Positions 55,960 to 64,000 of a DNA stretch of 64,000 nucleotides are shown here, piece by piece. A program made the translations under genes and the position numbers. A model generated the notes under the pieces. That model ran no database searches and was not told where the DNA came from. It saw nothing but the letters and a program-made list of their open reading frames with translations. Each line of letters begins with the position of its first letter. Position 1 is the stretch's first letter. The DNA is from an uncultured Flavobacteriaceae bacterium (GTDB lineage Bacteria > Bacteroidota > Bacteroidia > Flavobacteriales > Flavobacteriaceae), in contig CANMSB010000008.1 in NCBI GenBank assembly GCA_947500445.1, positions 1 to 64,000 on the forward strand, read 5' to 3'.

Positions 55960-56832
55960 ATGGTAAAAACTAACGTTCGAAAAGGAAATAAGGGATACCG
56001 CAACACTAGGGGATTGCTAGACGCGTCCGGCCCCGAAGGCTATTGCAGATCAGGTCGTTTCCCATACATCGTATATTTTTTGACAGTACTGTTTTTTGGT
56101 TTGTTGGTTTCCTGCAATTCCGAATCGGCCCCCGATTGTTTTCAGGCAAGCGGGGATACGGTACGCGATTCGGTAATGGTCGCACCGTTTACCGCAATTA
56201 CGGTTTTTGAAAATATCACTTTGGTGTTGCAAGAGGGTACGGAGCAAAAAGTTGAAATAGAAACGGGAGTGAATCTAAGGGAGGAAGTAAGCGCCGAGGT
56301 CGTAGACGGTAGGTTGTTATTGCGCGATACCAACGATTGTAATTTTTTTAGGGAATACGGTGCTACTACAGTTTATGTTACGTCACCCAGTATTACGGAA
56401 GTACGAAGCAGTACCGGATGGCCGATCCGTAGTGATGGTGTTTTGGCCTATCCCAATTTACGGTTGATTTCGGAGAGCTTTTCGGACCCGACCTCAGAGA
56501 CTACCGACGGTGTTTTTGATTTGGATGTCGCTTCGGAAAATTTACAGGTAACGGTCAATGGAATTGCGTACTTTCAATTAAGGGGCAGCACCGAAACCTT
56601 GTCAATTGTTATCGCCGCCGGCGATTCCCGTATCGAAGCGGAAGCGTTGGTAGCACAGAACGTAACCCTCAACCATCGCGGTTCCAATGATATTTTGATC
56701 GATCCGCAAGAGACATTGAATGGAGTGATCAGGGGCACGGGAGACGTCATCAGTTTCAGCCGCCCCGAAGCGGTTGCCGTTGAGGAGTTGTATAAGGGGC
56801 GATTGGTCTATAAAAATGATACAGGTCGCTAA
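55960..56832 (+). CDS. GIN-domain (DUF2807) lipoprotein
   Basis: A protein of about 290 residues with a hydrophobic segment and lipobox LLVSCN, followed by a DUF2807/putative auto-transporter adhesin 'head GIN' domain (FTAITVFENITLVLQEGTEQ, then beta-helix-like repeats). These proteins are cell-surface beta-helices of unknown function in Bacteroidota. The first 35 residues before the signal segment are unusually long and rich in Gly and Arg, so the real start may be downstream at a non-ATG codon. It lies 14 bases after the PagL-like gene, probably in the same transcript. Confidence 0.78.
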   Translation: MVKTNVRKGNKGYRNTRGLLDASGPEGYCRSGRFPYIVYFLTVLFFGLLVSCNSESAPDCFQASGDTVRDSVMVAPFTAITVFENITLVLQEGTEQKVEIETGVNLREEVSAEVVDGRLLLRDTNDCNFFREYGATTVYVTSPSITEVRSSTGWPIRSDGVLAYPNLRLISESFSDPTSETTDGVFDLDVASENLQVTVNGIAYFQLRGSTETLSIVIAAGDSRIEAEALVAQNVTLNHRGSNDILIDPQETLNGVIRGTGDVISFSRPEAVAVEELYKGRLVYKNDTGR

Positions 56833-56949
56833 AAGTGATAGGTGTTCCTATTACACGCATCAGAAACCATTTCAGCGGAGAACATCATTGGTATTTCGGT
56901 GGTGCAAGCTGTGAACGGTATCCGTGGTGTATTTCAAAAATAAAACAAC

Positions 56950-58089
56950 GTGAATCCGATCAAGTCTTTTTTTAAGAACTTCTTTGCAAGAAAAAGGGTT
57001 CTGGGCGATTCCGAACAACTGACCGGACTCGCCAAGGCCGATGCCCTATTGAATACTTTGGTCAACGAAGGTCGCGTTCCCGGAATATCCGTTACGGTGC
57101 TGAAAAATGGTGAAACACTGCTAAAACGCGGATATGGCTACGCGGATATGGAACGGCAAGAACCGGTACATACCGAAAAAACGATTTTTAGGATAGCGAG
57201 CGTTTCCAAACCCATTGCGGCTACGGCCTTGGCACATATGGTCGGTGAGGGACTTATCGATTTGGATGCCTCCTTTTACCGATATGTTCCCGATTATCCC
57301 AAAAAAAAGTATGATTTTACCATTCGGCAATTGGCAGGGCATACAGCGGGAATTCGGGGTTATCGGGGAGCGGAGTATGGGTTGAACGAACCCTTTTCAA
57401 TAGGGAAAGGCGCCGCAATATTCAAGGAAGACCCTTTGATGTTCGAACCTGGCACGCAATACCTGTATAACAGTTACGATTGGGTATTGATCGCGCTGGC
57501 CATGGAGGAGGCCAGTGGCATCGCTTTTGAGGAATATGTATATAACAAGGTATTGGTACCACTGGGGATGCAGGCCACTTTCGCCCCTGAAAACCACAAG
57601 GGAACATCTGGTACAACTCACGGAAACCTTGGCTCCCTCAAGGAACACAACGAACGTGGCTTGACGCCAACTTCCTTTTACAGTAAAAACCGTATTGGTT
57701 TTCGAAAGGCCATTCCCGTAAACAATTACTACAAACTGGCTGGGGGAGGCTATTTGTCCACTTCCGAGGATATTGCCAAATTGGGACAGGCCTATTTGGA
57801 GAGGAAAGTGCTTACACCGGCACTGATCGAACCGTTCCTGACATCACAACGAATAGCCGACGTTCCTACCTATTATGGTTTGGGTTGGCAGGTAAGCCAG
57901 GATAAAAAGGGCCGTCCATTCTACGGACATGTCGGAAATGGGGTGGGGGGCTATTCCAATTTTTTTGTGTACCCCGAAAATCAAATGGTAATCGCCATAC
58001 TGATCAACTGTACCGACCCGAAAGTACAGGATACCTTGGATGCCGTAATCGATAGTGTGATAGGGGCGGTGGAAACTACGACGACGTAA
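56950..58089 (+). CDS. Serine hydrolase (beta-lactamase class C-like)
   Basis: A 379-residue protein of the penicillin-binding-protein-like serine hydrolase family. The active-site Ser-x-x-Lys is in IASVSKPIAATALA (about residue 87), the Tyr motif is YNSYDWVLIALAM and the His-x-Gly motif is YGHVGNGVGGYSNF. The family includes esterases, D-aminopeptidases and class C beta-lactamases; a specific reaction cannot be assigned. The start is a GTG at 56950; no signal peptide is clear, so it may be cytoplasmic. It is the last native-looking gene before the AT-rich island. Confidence 0.88.
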   Translation: MNPIKSFFKNFFARKRVLGDSEQLTGLAKADALLNTLVNEGRVPGISVTVLKNGETLLKRGYGYADMERQEPVHTEKTIFRIASVSKPIAATALAHMVGEGLIDLDASFYRYVPDYPKKKYDFTIRQLAGHTAGIRGYRGAEYGLNEPFSIGKGAAIFKEDPLMFEPGTQYLYNSYDWVLIALAMEEASGIAFEEYVYNKVLVPLGMQATFAPENHKGTSGTTHGNLGSLKEHNERGLTPTSFYSKNRIGFRKAIPVNNYYKLAGGGYLSTSEDIAKLGQAYLERKVLTPALIEPFLTSQRIADVPTYYGLGWQVSQDKKGRPFYGHVGNGVGGYSNFFVYPENQMVIAILINCTDPKVQDTLDAVIDSVIGAVETTTT

Positions 58090-58238
58090 CTGTGCCGATC
58101 ATTCTATTTTCAGGAACTGAAAATCGATACTCTGATACCGGTAGGTACGATAGTAGCGGTAACCGACCGTTTTAGTAAACTATCATATTTTACAGTTTAT
58201 AACTCCTACTAAATTCATTTTTTCGGTATGCCTATTAG

Positions 58239-58589
58239 TTAATTTTTAGAGATATTTCTTCTGGCGCAAAAGCAGAACGTTATGATTTGGATTTGATCAT
58301 TTCAAGACTTCGTGAAGGGGATACTGTCATCTTTTGGAAACTTGATAGAATCGCAAGAAGTATTTTACACTTATTAAAGTTGGTGGATCAGTTTGAAAAA
58401 TTAGGTGTCAAATTCAAAAATATCAATGACCCTTTTATAGATACTACATCGGCACACGGTAAATTAGTAATTACGCTTTTTGGAGCTGTAGCTCCATTGG
58501 AAAGAGCTATTATTATTGAAAGAACAACTGCTTGGCTTAAAAGTGCAAGGCGAAGGGGAATTTAACTGGGTCATAAGAAGGGCCTGGCC
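58239..58589 (+). pseudogene. Serine recombinase (resolvase) remnant
   Basis: The frame encodes the middle and end of a Tn3-type resolvase catalytic domain: ISSGAKAERYDLDLI, REGDTVIFWKLDRIARS, DTTSAHGKLVITLFGAVAPLERA and KSARRRG. The N-terminal part with the catalytic Ser is missing and a TAG stands directly before the remnant. At the other end a TAA at 58563-58565 interrupts the reading, and the same frame then continues LGHKKGLA, matching the linker to the DNA-binding helix. It is dead at both ends. Base content is lower in GC than neighbours, as expected for transferred DNA. Confidence 0.85.
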
Positions 58590-58597
58590 ATAGGGCC

Positions 58598-58830
58598 TAT
58601 ACAATATCAAGTGCGTTAAAGATCGTCTCTTCGGCCGCTAAAAGAGCGGGCATATTCAAAAAGTGACTCCTCATATGTTATGGCATAGCTTTGCCACGCA
58701 CCTATTGGAAGATGGCACTGATATAAGGCACCTACAATTTTTATTAGGTCACAGCTCGACCAAAACAATGGAAACCTACACCCATGTGGCAATGACTTCC
58801 TTCAATAGGATAAAAGATCTCTTATCTTAG
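58598..58830 (+). pseudogene. Tyrosine recombinase (integrase) C-terminal remnant
   Basis: Two frames together give the end of a phage/XerD-type integrase. The first reads [20 protein letters not shown] and then shifts; the second reads [36 protein letters not shown] and ends LLS. The nucleophile Tyr is present, but the catalytic Arg of the HxLR motif is Trp (PHMLW). It therefore has a frameshift and a lost active-site residue. It is joined directly to the resolvase remnant, which marks an old recombination junction. Confidence 0.85.
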
Positions 58831-58875
58831 TTTCACATATAGAAAATATATAGATGATATGATCTATATCCTAAC

Positions 58876-58882
58876 GTTGTGG
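58876..58882 (+). other. Candidate recombination half-site upstream of fic
   Basis: GTTGTGG, in the context TAACGTTGTGGTGC, resembles the R' half-site (GTTRRRY) that begins an integron-type cassette, with mismatches at two positions. The matching right edge after fic reads CCGTTGTGTG. Alone it is weak; it is listed because it would mark the left end of a cassette carrying fic. The 169 bases before fic contain no gene and a small AT hairpin near 58846-58868. Confidence 0.35.
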
Positions 58883-58999
58883 TGCATTTAAAACTACCTT
58901 TCGTTTTTAAAGAATTACCCTCCTATTCTTAAATAACATCCTCTCTTATTTAAGTTTTTTGCTTTTTTCTTAACTTAGTAAAAAAATAATTAAAAGGCA

Positions 59000-60124
59000 T
59001 TGAAAAATTTTAAAGCAGGTAATTATGTAAATCAAGGGACCTTCAAAAGTTTTATTCCCGTAGATATAAATCGAGATTGGGCACTCGATGATATGGAGGT
59101 AATTGAGCTTTTAAGTCAAGCGGATAGACAACTTGGAAGGCTTGATATGTACTCTGAGCACACGCCAAATATTGAATTGTTCATTTCAATGCACGTTTTA
59201 AAAGAAGCAACTAAATCGAGTAAAATTGAAGGGACAAAAACTAATATCGAAGATGCGTTACAAGACAAGGAAGAAATAGCAGAAGAGCAACGAGACGATT
59301 GGGAAGAAGTTCAAAATTATATTAATGCTCTAAATTCAGCTATTGATTCTCTGGACAAATTACCGTTATCGTCTAGATTGATTAAAATGGCTCATAAAGT
59401 TCTGCTTCAAGGGGTACGAGGAAAACATAAAATACCTGGACAGTTTAGAACAAGTCAGAATTGGATTGGTGGAGCTTCAATTGCAGACGCTACATTCATT
59501 CCACCTCCACACCAAGAGGTTTCACGTTTAATGGGAGACCTTGAAAAATTTTCTCATGATGAAGAAATTAAGTTGCCGCATTTATTAAAAATTGCGCTAA
59601 TACATTATCAGTTTGAAACGATTCACCCATTTTTAGATGGAAATGGAAGAGTGGGTCGGCTTTTAATAACTCTTTACTTAGTAGAGAAAGAAATTTTAAA
59701 AAAGCCCATTCTATATTTATCAGATTTTCTTGAAAGAAATAGGCAATTATATTATGACAACTTAATGAAAGTGAGGACATCGAATGACATTAAACAATGG
59801 TTCAAGTTTTTTCTTGTGGGGATCATTGAAACTGCGAAAGGCAGTATCGAAACATTTGACAGTATCATGAAGCTTCAAAAAGAAGTTGATTCTAAAATTC
59901 AAGGACTTGGCGCACGCGCAAGTAATGCTAGAGCAGTTGTCAGTCAACTATATCTAAGACCTCTTACAAATGTTCAGAAGGTTGCCCACCTTACGGAAAT
60001 TTCTCTTCCGTCAGCGTATAAGCTAGTAAACGAACTTGAGCAGCTTGGAATTCTGAAAGAAATTACAGGAGCAAAAAGAGGGAAACAATATTGGTTTGAT
60101 GAATATCTCAATTTGTTTAGATAA
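59000..60124 (+). CDS. Fic family protein (AMP-transferase type)
   Basis: A 374-residue Fic-domain protein, probably an AMP-transferase that modifies another protein. The core motif HPFLDGNGRVGR (His209) is perfect. An inhibitory motif SSKIEG (Ser73...Glu77-Gly78) lies N-terminal, which makes it a class II, self-inhibited Fic. The C-terminus has a winged-helix-like region (LTEISLPSAYKLVNELEQLG). The start appears to be TTG at 59000 because no ATG lies before the conserved N-terminus. The gene is AT-rich compared with the chromosome and sits between recombinase remnants and an attC-like site, so it is probably acquired. No antitoxin gene is adjacent. Confidence 0.92.
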   Translation: MKNFKAGNYVNQGTFKSFIPVDINRDWALDDMEVIELLSQADRQLGRLDMYSEHTPNIELFISMHVLKEATKSSKIEGTKTNIEDALQDKEEIAEEQRDDWEEVQNYINALNSAIDSLDKLPLSSRLIKMAHKVLLQGVRGKHKIPGQFRTSQNWIGGASIADATFIPPPHQEVSRLMGDLEKFSHDEEIKLPHLLKIALIHYQFETIHPFLDGNGRVGRLLITLYLVEKEILKKPILYLSDFLERNRQLYYDNLMKVRTSNDIKQWFKFFLVGIIETAKGSIETFDSIMKLQKEVDSKIQGLGARASNARAVVSQLYLRPLTNVQKVAHLTEISLPSAYKLVNELEQLGILKEITGAKRGKQYWFDEYLNLFR

Positions 60125-60131
60125 AAATGCA

Positions 60132-60262
60132 GCCCAACAATGCTATAAGTAATAGCGGTTTAGGTGATAAATTGAGGGTATAAATATAAAATAAAGGTCA
60201 GTACGAAACTAAAAAGTTAGTGAGTAGGCATCCGCTAATACTTATACACGAGACCGTTGTGT
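60132..60262 (+). other. attC-like recombination site after fic
   Basis: GCCCAAC (60132-60138) fits the attC half-site RYYYAAC. GTTGTGT (60256-60262) fits GTTRRRY with one mismatch. Between them GCTATAAGTAATAGCGG (60142-60158) and CCGCTAATACTTATACAC (60232-60249) form an imperfect inverted repeat, 14 of the first 15 positions paired. The total of 131 bases is within the known attC range. It sits just after the stop of fic, where an attC belongs. No integron integrase is intact here. Confidence 0.5.
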
Positions 60263-60294
60263 GTAATTACAAAAAAATAAAAATCGAATATATT

Positions 60295-60660
60295 ATGGGT
60301 TTGAAGTTTGAAAATATCATTAACACGGAGAAAGAAATCCGTAAAATCATGGGGCATCCTAATGAAATAGTCGTTAATAAAACTATAAATCATATTGATG
60401 AAAACTGTAAAACATTCATTGAGAATTCTCCTTTTATAACTATTGCAACATCAAACTTAAATGGAAATTTTGATGTGTCACCAAAAGGAGACCCGCGGGC
60501 TTTGTCAAAATTTTAGATGATAGAACATTAGCCATCCCAGATAGACCAGGAAATCGTAAAGCAGATACATTAACCAACATTATTCAAAATCCAAATGTCG
60601 GTTTAATTTTTTTAATTCCAGGAGTTAGAGAAACCCTAAGAGTGAAGACTTACCCGTTTT
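60295..60660 (+). pseudogene. Pyridoxamine 5'-phosphate oxidase-family protein, frameshifted and truncated
   Basis: The first frame begins MGLKFENIINTEKEIRKIMG and runs to FDVSPKGDP, the N-terminal part of a PNPOx-like flavin-binding protein. At about 60492 the frame changes: the next frame reads AGFVKILDDRTLAIPDRPGN, then NIIQNPNVGLIFLIPG and ETLRV, the expected continuation. After that the similarity ends abruptly at a junction with an 18-base repeat. It is broken by one frameshift and a lost C-terminus. It is AT-rich like fic. Confidence 0.82.
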
Positions 60661-60843
60661 GAAGGCTTCCCTGTTTTTGAAGGCTTCCCTGTTTTTGAAG
60701 GCTTCCCTGTTCATAAAGATCATAGAGATATTATAAAGTCTTATGCAGAAAAAGGATGGAGGTTTAAACAGGTTTTTGCGCCAGCAATGAGTGGTTATGG
60801 GTCGGCAAGCTATTTTGAGTTAATTTTTGAAAAGGAAATTTAA
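60655..60843 (+). pseudogene. C-terminal fragment of an unidentified small protein
   Basis: One frame runs through the 18-base repeats (EGFPVF, EGFPVF, EGFPVH) and then reads KDHRDIIKSYAEKGWRFKQV and APAMSGYGSASYFELIFEKE to a TAA at 60841. The tail has the look of a DUF4177-like small protein but this is not certain. No start codon or ribosome site is seen before it and its upstream end is fused to the PNPOx remnant, so it is a fragment. Confidence 0.6.
60661..60714 (+). repeat. Three tandem 18-base repeats
   Basis: GAAGGCTTCCCTGTTTTT occurs twice without change (60661-60678, 60679-60696) and a third time with the last three bases altered (60697-60714). The unit is a multiple of three, so it adds the hexapeptide EGFPVF in frame. 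The word before it (ACCCGTTTT) looks like the end of a further copy. Probably slippage during replication. Confidence 0.9.
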
Positions 60844-60914
60844 ACTAAAGTTCAAATAACTGATAAATTGGTGATGGGCTTGTTAGTGTTTTTCAAATAG
60901 TATATTTTAGGGCC

Positions 60915-61904
60915 ATGACGCGATACTGTTGCTTTTTGTTACTCTGTTGTGTGGGGGTCCAATGTTGGGCCCAAAGTTCGATTTCCGGCGAGATCGGCAT
61001 AGCCTTCCAAAAAGAAAAGGAGGTAAAAATACATTTGAGCCGGATCAAGCTCGAAGATTTCCCGAGTGCGAAAGCGGAAAAATCCATTGCTACTACCATA
61101 CTCGATAAAGAAGGTCGTTTTTCGTTTCGCGAACTGCAATTGGAAAAGAAAGATGCCCTATATCATATTTATGTGAATACGGTTGCGGAGGCCTTGGGAG
61201 CGCCAAAAAATCCGGACCGTTTTTTTGTCTTTTCCGCCCAGGACAGTATCCATTTCACGAAGGGTAAAAAGGCGTTCGAAAAATACACCAACACCAATAC
61301 CGCCGATGCGGAATGGCAGCGATTGAGGGCCTATGAGGCGCGTCTGTTCGGTACCGTTTTAAGTGGCGAGGATAGCCTGTCGCCCAAGCATCTGGTGCAT
61401 TTAAGACGCTATGCCAAAGATTCGCTCCAAATTTTAATGGTAAAACTCATCGGCATCAAACAACTGGACCAACAGGAATTGTTGGATGTGGATATCGCTA
61501 AAAATCCGGAATATTACCTTGCGCTGTTGGAAGAATTGAAGAAAAGTGAACTGGAGCGATCCGATTATCTTTTTTTGGAAAACAAACTAGCCTTCATCAC
61601 AACCGAAAAGGCGGAGTATAAATTTATGTATAGCACGTATATCAATATCTTTCTGGGCCTCATCATCCTGTGCCTTACCCTTTATGGCATCCGGAAAAAA
61701 AGAAGGCCGAAACCCGATATTGAACAATTGAGCCATCAAGAGCGCACCATTCAACAATTGATATTGCAAGGGAAGAGCAATAAGGAAATTGCCGCGGAAC
61801 TTTTTATCAGTATCAGTACCGTAAAAACCCATATTACCCATATTTATGGGAAACTACGAGTAGCCAACCGAAAAGAACTGTTTCAAAAGGCACCGTACCG
61901 GTAG
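60915..61904 (+). CDS. Exported/membrane-anchored LuxR-type HTH protein
   Basis: A 329-residue protein of unusual build. It has a signal peptide (CCFLLLCCVGVQCWAQ), then about 220 residues that would lie outside the cytoplasm, one transmembrane helix (YINIFLGLIILCLTLYGI, about residues 245-262), and a C-terminal LuxR helix-turn-helix (LSHQERTIQQLILQGKSNKE, ISISTVKTHITHIYGKL). It probably senses an envelope or outer signal and acts on DNA from the membrane. The gene directly downstream (69 bases) is an outer-membrane barrel protein, which is a likely target. GC content and codon use return to that of the chromosome. Confidence 0.88.
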   Translation: MTRYCCFLLLCCVGVQCWAQSSISGEIGIAFQKEKEVKIHLSRIKLEDFPSAKAEKSIATTILDKEGRFSFRELQLEKKDALYHIYVNTVAEALGAPKNPDRFFVFSAQDSIHFTKGKKAFEKYTNTNTADAEWQRLRAYEARLFGTVLSGEDSLSPKHLVHLRRYAKDSLQILMVKLIGIKQLDQQELLDVDIAKNPEYYLALLEELKKSELERSDYLFLENKLAFITTEKAEYKFMYSTYINIFLGLIILCLTLYGIRKKRRPKPDIEQLSHQERTIQQLILQGKSNKEIAAELFISISTVKTHITHIYGKLRVANRKELFQKAPYR

Positions 61905-61973
61905 GGGACTAGTCCTAAAATACGACCCATTTCACTGTTGTTTTCCAAGAACAAACGATTACTTGCATCAAAA

Positions 61974-64000
61974 ATGAACGTCATGCGCTTGTTATCGATA
62001 TGCCTTGTAATTCTTTATGTTGTAAAAAGTAATGCCCAAGAGGGCCATGCCATACAAGGTACGGTAACCGATAAGGACGGTATGCCCATAACCGTTGGGG
62101 ACATATTGTTGTTCAAAAAGGACGGCGACAGCTTACAGCAGTATACCGTGCTGGTCGAAGGAACGTTTCGTATGGATGAAATTGCGTCCGGAGCATACCG
62201 ACTGCGTATCTCGGCCATGGGCTATGCCACGATAACACGGTCGGTGGTCATCTCAAATGATCTTACCTTACGGCTTTCCCTGGAAGAAGAGGATACCGCT
62301 TTGGAAGCGGTGACCGTAACTGCCGCAAAGCCTATCGCCTTTAATCGGGGAGGGAATTTTACCCTGGACGTTACCAATCCCGTACTGTCGTCCATCCCCG
62401 ACCCCGTGGCACTTTTGGAAAAACTTCCGGGAGCGCAGGTCAGTCCCGACCGGGAGTCCATTACCATACTGGGTAAGGGAACTCCGCTGCTGTATTTGGA
62501 CAAACAACGCATCTCCATGGATACCTATAAAACACTTTCGGTCGATGCGATCGATAGCATTACCATATTAAAAAACCCATCTTCCAAATACGAGGCCGAC
62601 GGGCGGGCGGTGGTATTGATCAAGGGAAAAGCAGCAAAAAAGGAAGGCGTGCGCATCAACTTTAAAGAAACCTTGTCCCAAAGGCAAAACGGTAACAGTT
62701 ACCATGGCATCGACCTGAGCCTAGTTGGCAAGCGCCTGCAATGGAACGCTCGACTGGGATACAATTTGTTGCAGACCTGGGAAAGCAACCGTTTTGCATT
62801 CGATATCCCGGAAGCGAATACCTTTACCGATTATGAGGTGCTGATAGCGGTCAACGATCGAAAACAGACGAACGCCGGAACCGGACTCACCTATACCATC
62901 AATTCCACCGACTATCTTTCCGTAAACGCCGACATGCGCCTACAAAACGATACCTTCCCGATAGCCACCGATACCCGTTTGATACAGGATGGTCGGGAGC
63001 GTAACATCCGTACCCATACCGACAACGGTAATACCAAGGATTTTATAAGCGTAAATGCGAATTACAATACCCGATGGAACGAAACGGTCGGACTTTTTGT
63101 TGGAGGACAGTATACTACTTTTCAACAAAAGTTGAATACCGAAATTTTTAACGCCACCGACGGGGGAACCTTATGGGCCGATGAGAATCGTAATCAATCG
63201 TATGGCATCGATGTATTTGCCACCCGTTTTGATCTGGAACAAGATTTGGGAAAGCACTTTAAATTGGAGCTAGGTGCGAACATTACCGAAGCAAGTGCGA
63301 ATGCCAATGCTCGAACGCAAACGACGGATCCGCCCCGGACCACCCTTACCGATTTTGACTATTCGGAAAGGCGATACGCGGCATACACCCAAGTTTCGGG
63401 AAAAATAGGAGCGAAAATCACTTTTAATTCCGGGGCCAGGATCGAAAGGAACATAGTAAACGCAATGGAAACCCCGAGCATGTTACCATCGATCAATAGG
63501 GACAATAGCTATTTTTTTCCAAAGGTTTTGCTCGAGTTTCGGTTGGATAGCACAAAACAGTTGTTGCTGAACTACGCCAAAAGCATTTCGCGGCCCGACT
63601 ATTCCCGGACCAGTGTTATTTCCGCATTTATAAACCCCTTTTTGGAAGGTTCGGGAAATCGTGGGCTATTGCCTGCAATTACCCAGGAGTGGTCGGCTAC
63701 ATTGCAATCGAAAAATAAGGTAGTAGGGTTCAGCTACGCAAGGCGAAAAGCCCCCATATATTTTACGATAGGATATGATGAAGGATTGGGAAAGGCGGTG
63801 TTGAGCCAAAGGAATTTAGATCGGGAGCATTTTTTGGAAATCTCGGCAAACATGCCCTTCTCGAAAGGAAAGTGGACGGCAACCAACTACGCAGCGGTAT
63901 CGTTACGGAAAACCATGGACGGAAATGCATGGATAGGACGGGCAACGCCCTATGTTTATATCTCCACCAACCACCAATTCACAATAGCAAAGGACACCAC
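61974..64000 (+). CDS. Outer-membrane beta-barrel protein, TonB-dependent receptor-like (partial, runs off the end)
   Basis: An open frame from ATG 61974 to the window edge (about 675 codons, no stop). It has a signal peptide (ILYVVKSNAQ), a CarboxypepD_reg-like domain (IQGTVTDKDGMPITVGDILL, ISAMGYATITRS, about residues 22-110), a plug-like region (DPVALLEKLPGAQVSPD, SITILKNPSSKYEADGRAVV) and then barrel strands. This is the layout of the 'outer membrane beta-barrel family' relatives of TonB-dependent receptors in Bacteroidota. The ligand is unknown; no SusD gene is visible. It follows the membrane-anchored LuxR-type gene. Confidence 0.88.
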   Translation, partial: MNVMRLLSICLVILYVVKSNAQEGHAIQGTVTDKDGMPITVGDILLFKKDGDSLQQYTVLVEGTFRMDEIASGAYRLRISAMGYATITRSVVISNDLTLRLSLEEEDTALEAVTVTAAKPIAFNRGGNFTLDVTNPVLSSIPDPVALLEKLPGAQVSPDRESITILGKGTPLLYLDKQRISMDTYKTLSVDAIDSITILKNPSSKYEADGRAVVLIKGKAAKKEGVRINFKETLSQRQNGNSYHGIDLSLVGKRLQWNARLGYNLLQTWESNRFAFDIPEANTFTDYEVLIAVNDRKQTNAGTGLTYTINSTDYLSVNADMRLQNDTFPIATDTRLIQDGRERNIRTHTDNGNTKDFISVNANYNTRWNETVGLFVGGQYTTFQQKLNTEIFNATDGGTLWADENRNQSYGIDVFATRFDLEQDLGKHFKLELGANITEASANANARTQTTDPPRTTLTDFDYSERRYAAYTQVSGKIGAKITFNSGARIERNIVNAMETPSMLPSINRDNSYFFPKVLLEFRLDSTKQLLLNYAKSISRPDYSRTSVISAFINPFLEGSGNRGLLPAITQEWSATLQSKNKVVGFSYARRKAPIYFTIGYDEGLGKAVLSQRNLDREHFLEISANMPFSKGKWTATNYAAVSLRKTMDGNAWIGRATPYVYISTNHQFTIAKDT

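Noticed and set aside
59000-60124. Fic toxin-antitoxin pair
   Set aside because: No antitoxin gene is adjacent. The inhibitory motif is within the same protein, so it is class II rather than a FicTA pair.

Overview
The window looks like chromosomal DNA of a marine-type member of the Flavobacteriaceae (Bacteroidota). The evidence is lipoproteins with short lipoboxes, an outer-membrane barrel with an N-terminal carboxypeptidase-like domain, a TonB energy transducer, PafA-type phosphatase, split MetH, and several TAnnTTTG -7 promoter elements typical of the phylum. No rRNA, tRNA or CRISPR array was recognised. Genus cannot be fixed from sequence reading alone.

Layout. 0-5 kb: two lipoproteins and an MlaFE-like ABC transporter on the minus strand. 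5-10 kb: PafA-like phosphatase, murI, folA, a 2TM protein, a class V PLP enzyme and a small glycogen-binding-like protein. 10-13 kb: ergothioneine-type genes egtB-egtD plus a DUF427 gene. 13-21 kb: thyA, hypothetical proteins, a Kelch-like lipoprotein, a CNT nucleoside transporter, a bifunctional nuclease and etfBA. 21-30 kb: pdhB, a large DUF5686-like outer-membrane protein, soluble (ppa) and membrane (hppA) pyrophosphatases in tandem, tonB, an App1-like phosphatase and a deoxynucleoside kinase.

31-54.3 kb is a sulfur and methionine supercluster. A SAM-II-like riboswitch precedes metK. A SAM-I riboswitch precedes metY, a rare three-domain MetX/aspartokinase/homoserine dehydrogenase fusion, and a second PLP sulfhydrylase. 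An Rrf2 regulator with four clustered cysteines lies next to palindromic operators in front of the sulfate assimilation operon (DUF2061, cysH, cysD, cysN, a sulfite reductase with an extra C-terminal helical domain, cobA, ferredoxin-NADP reductase). A second SAM-I riboswitch precedes a split metH with a small monooxygenase-like gene between the two halves, followed by metF. Together these genes take sulfate to sulfide, aspartate to homoserine (the semialdehyde dehydrogenase is not here), sulfide to homocysteine, then methionine and SAM.

54-64 kb: a low-complexity repeat region, a PagL-like lipid A deacylase, a GIN-domain lipoprotein and a serine hydrolase. An AT-rich foreign island follows (58.1-60.9 kb), holding two broken recombinases, a Fic protein flanked by an attC-like site, and broken gene fragments with an 18-bp in-frame repeat. 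Last come a membrane-anchored LuxR-type protein and an outer-membrane barrel protein cut by the window end. Related low-complexity repeat regions sit at 0.08-0.46, 40.3-40.9 and 54.3-54.8 kb.
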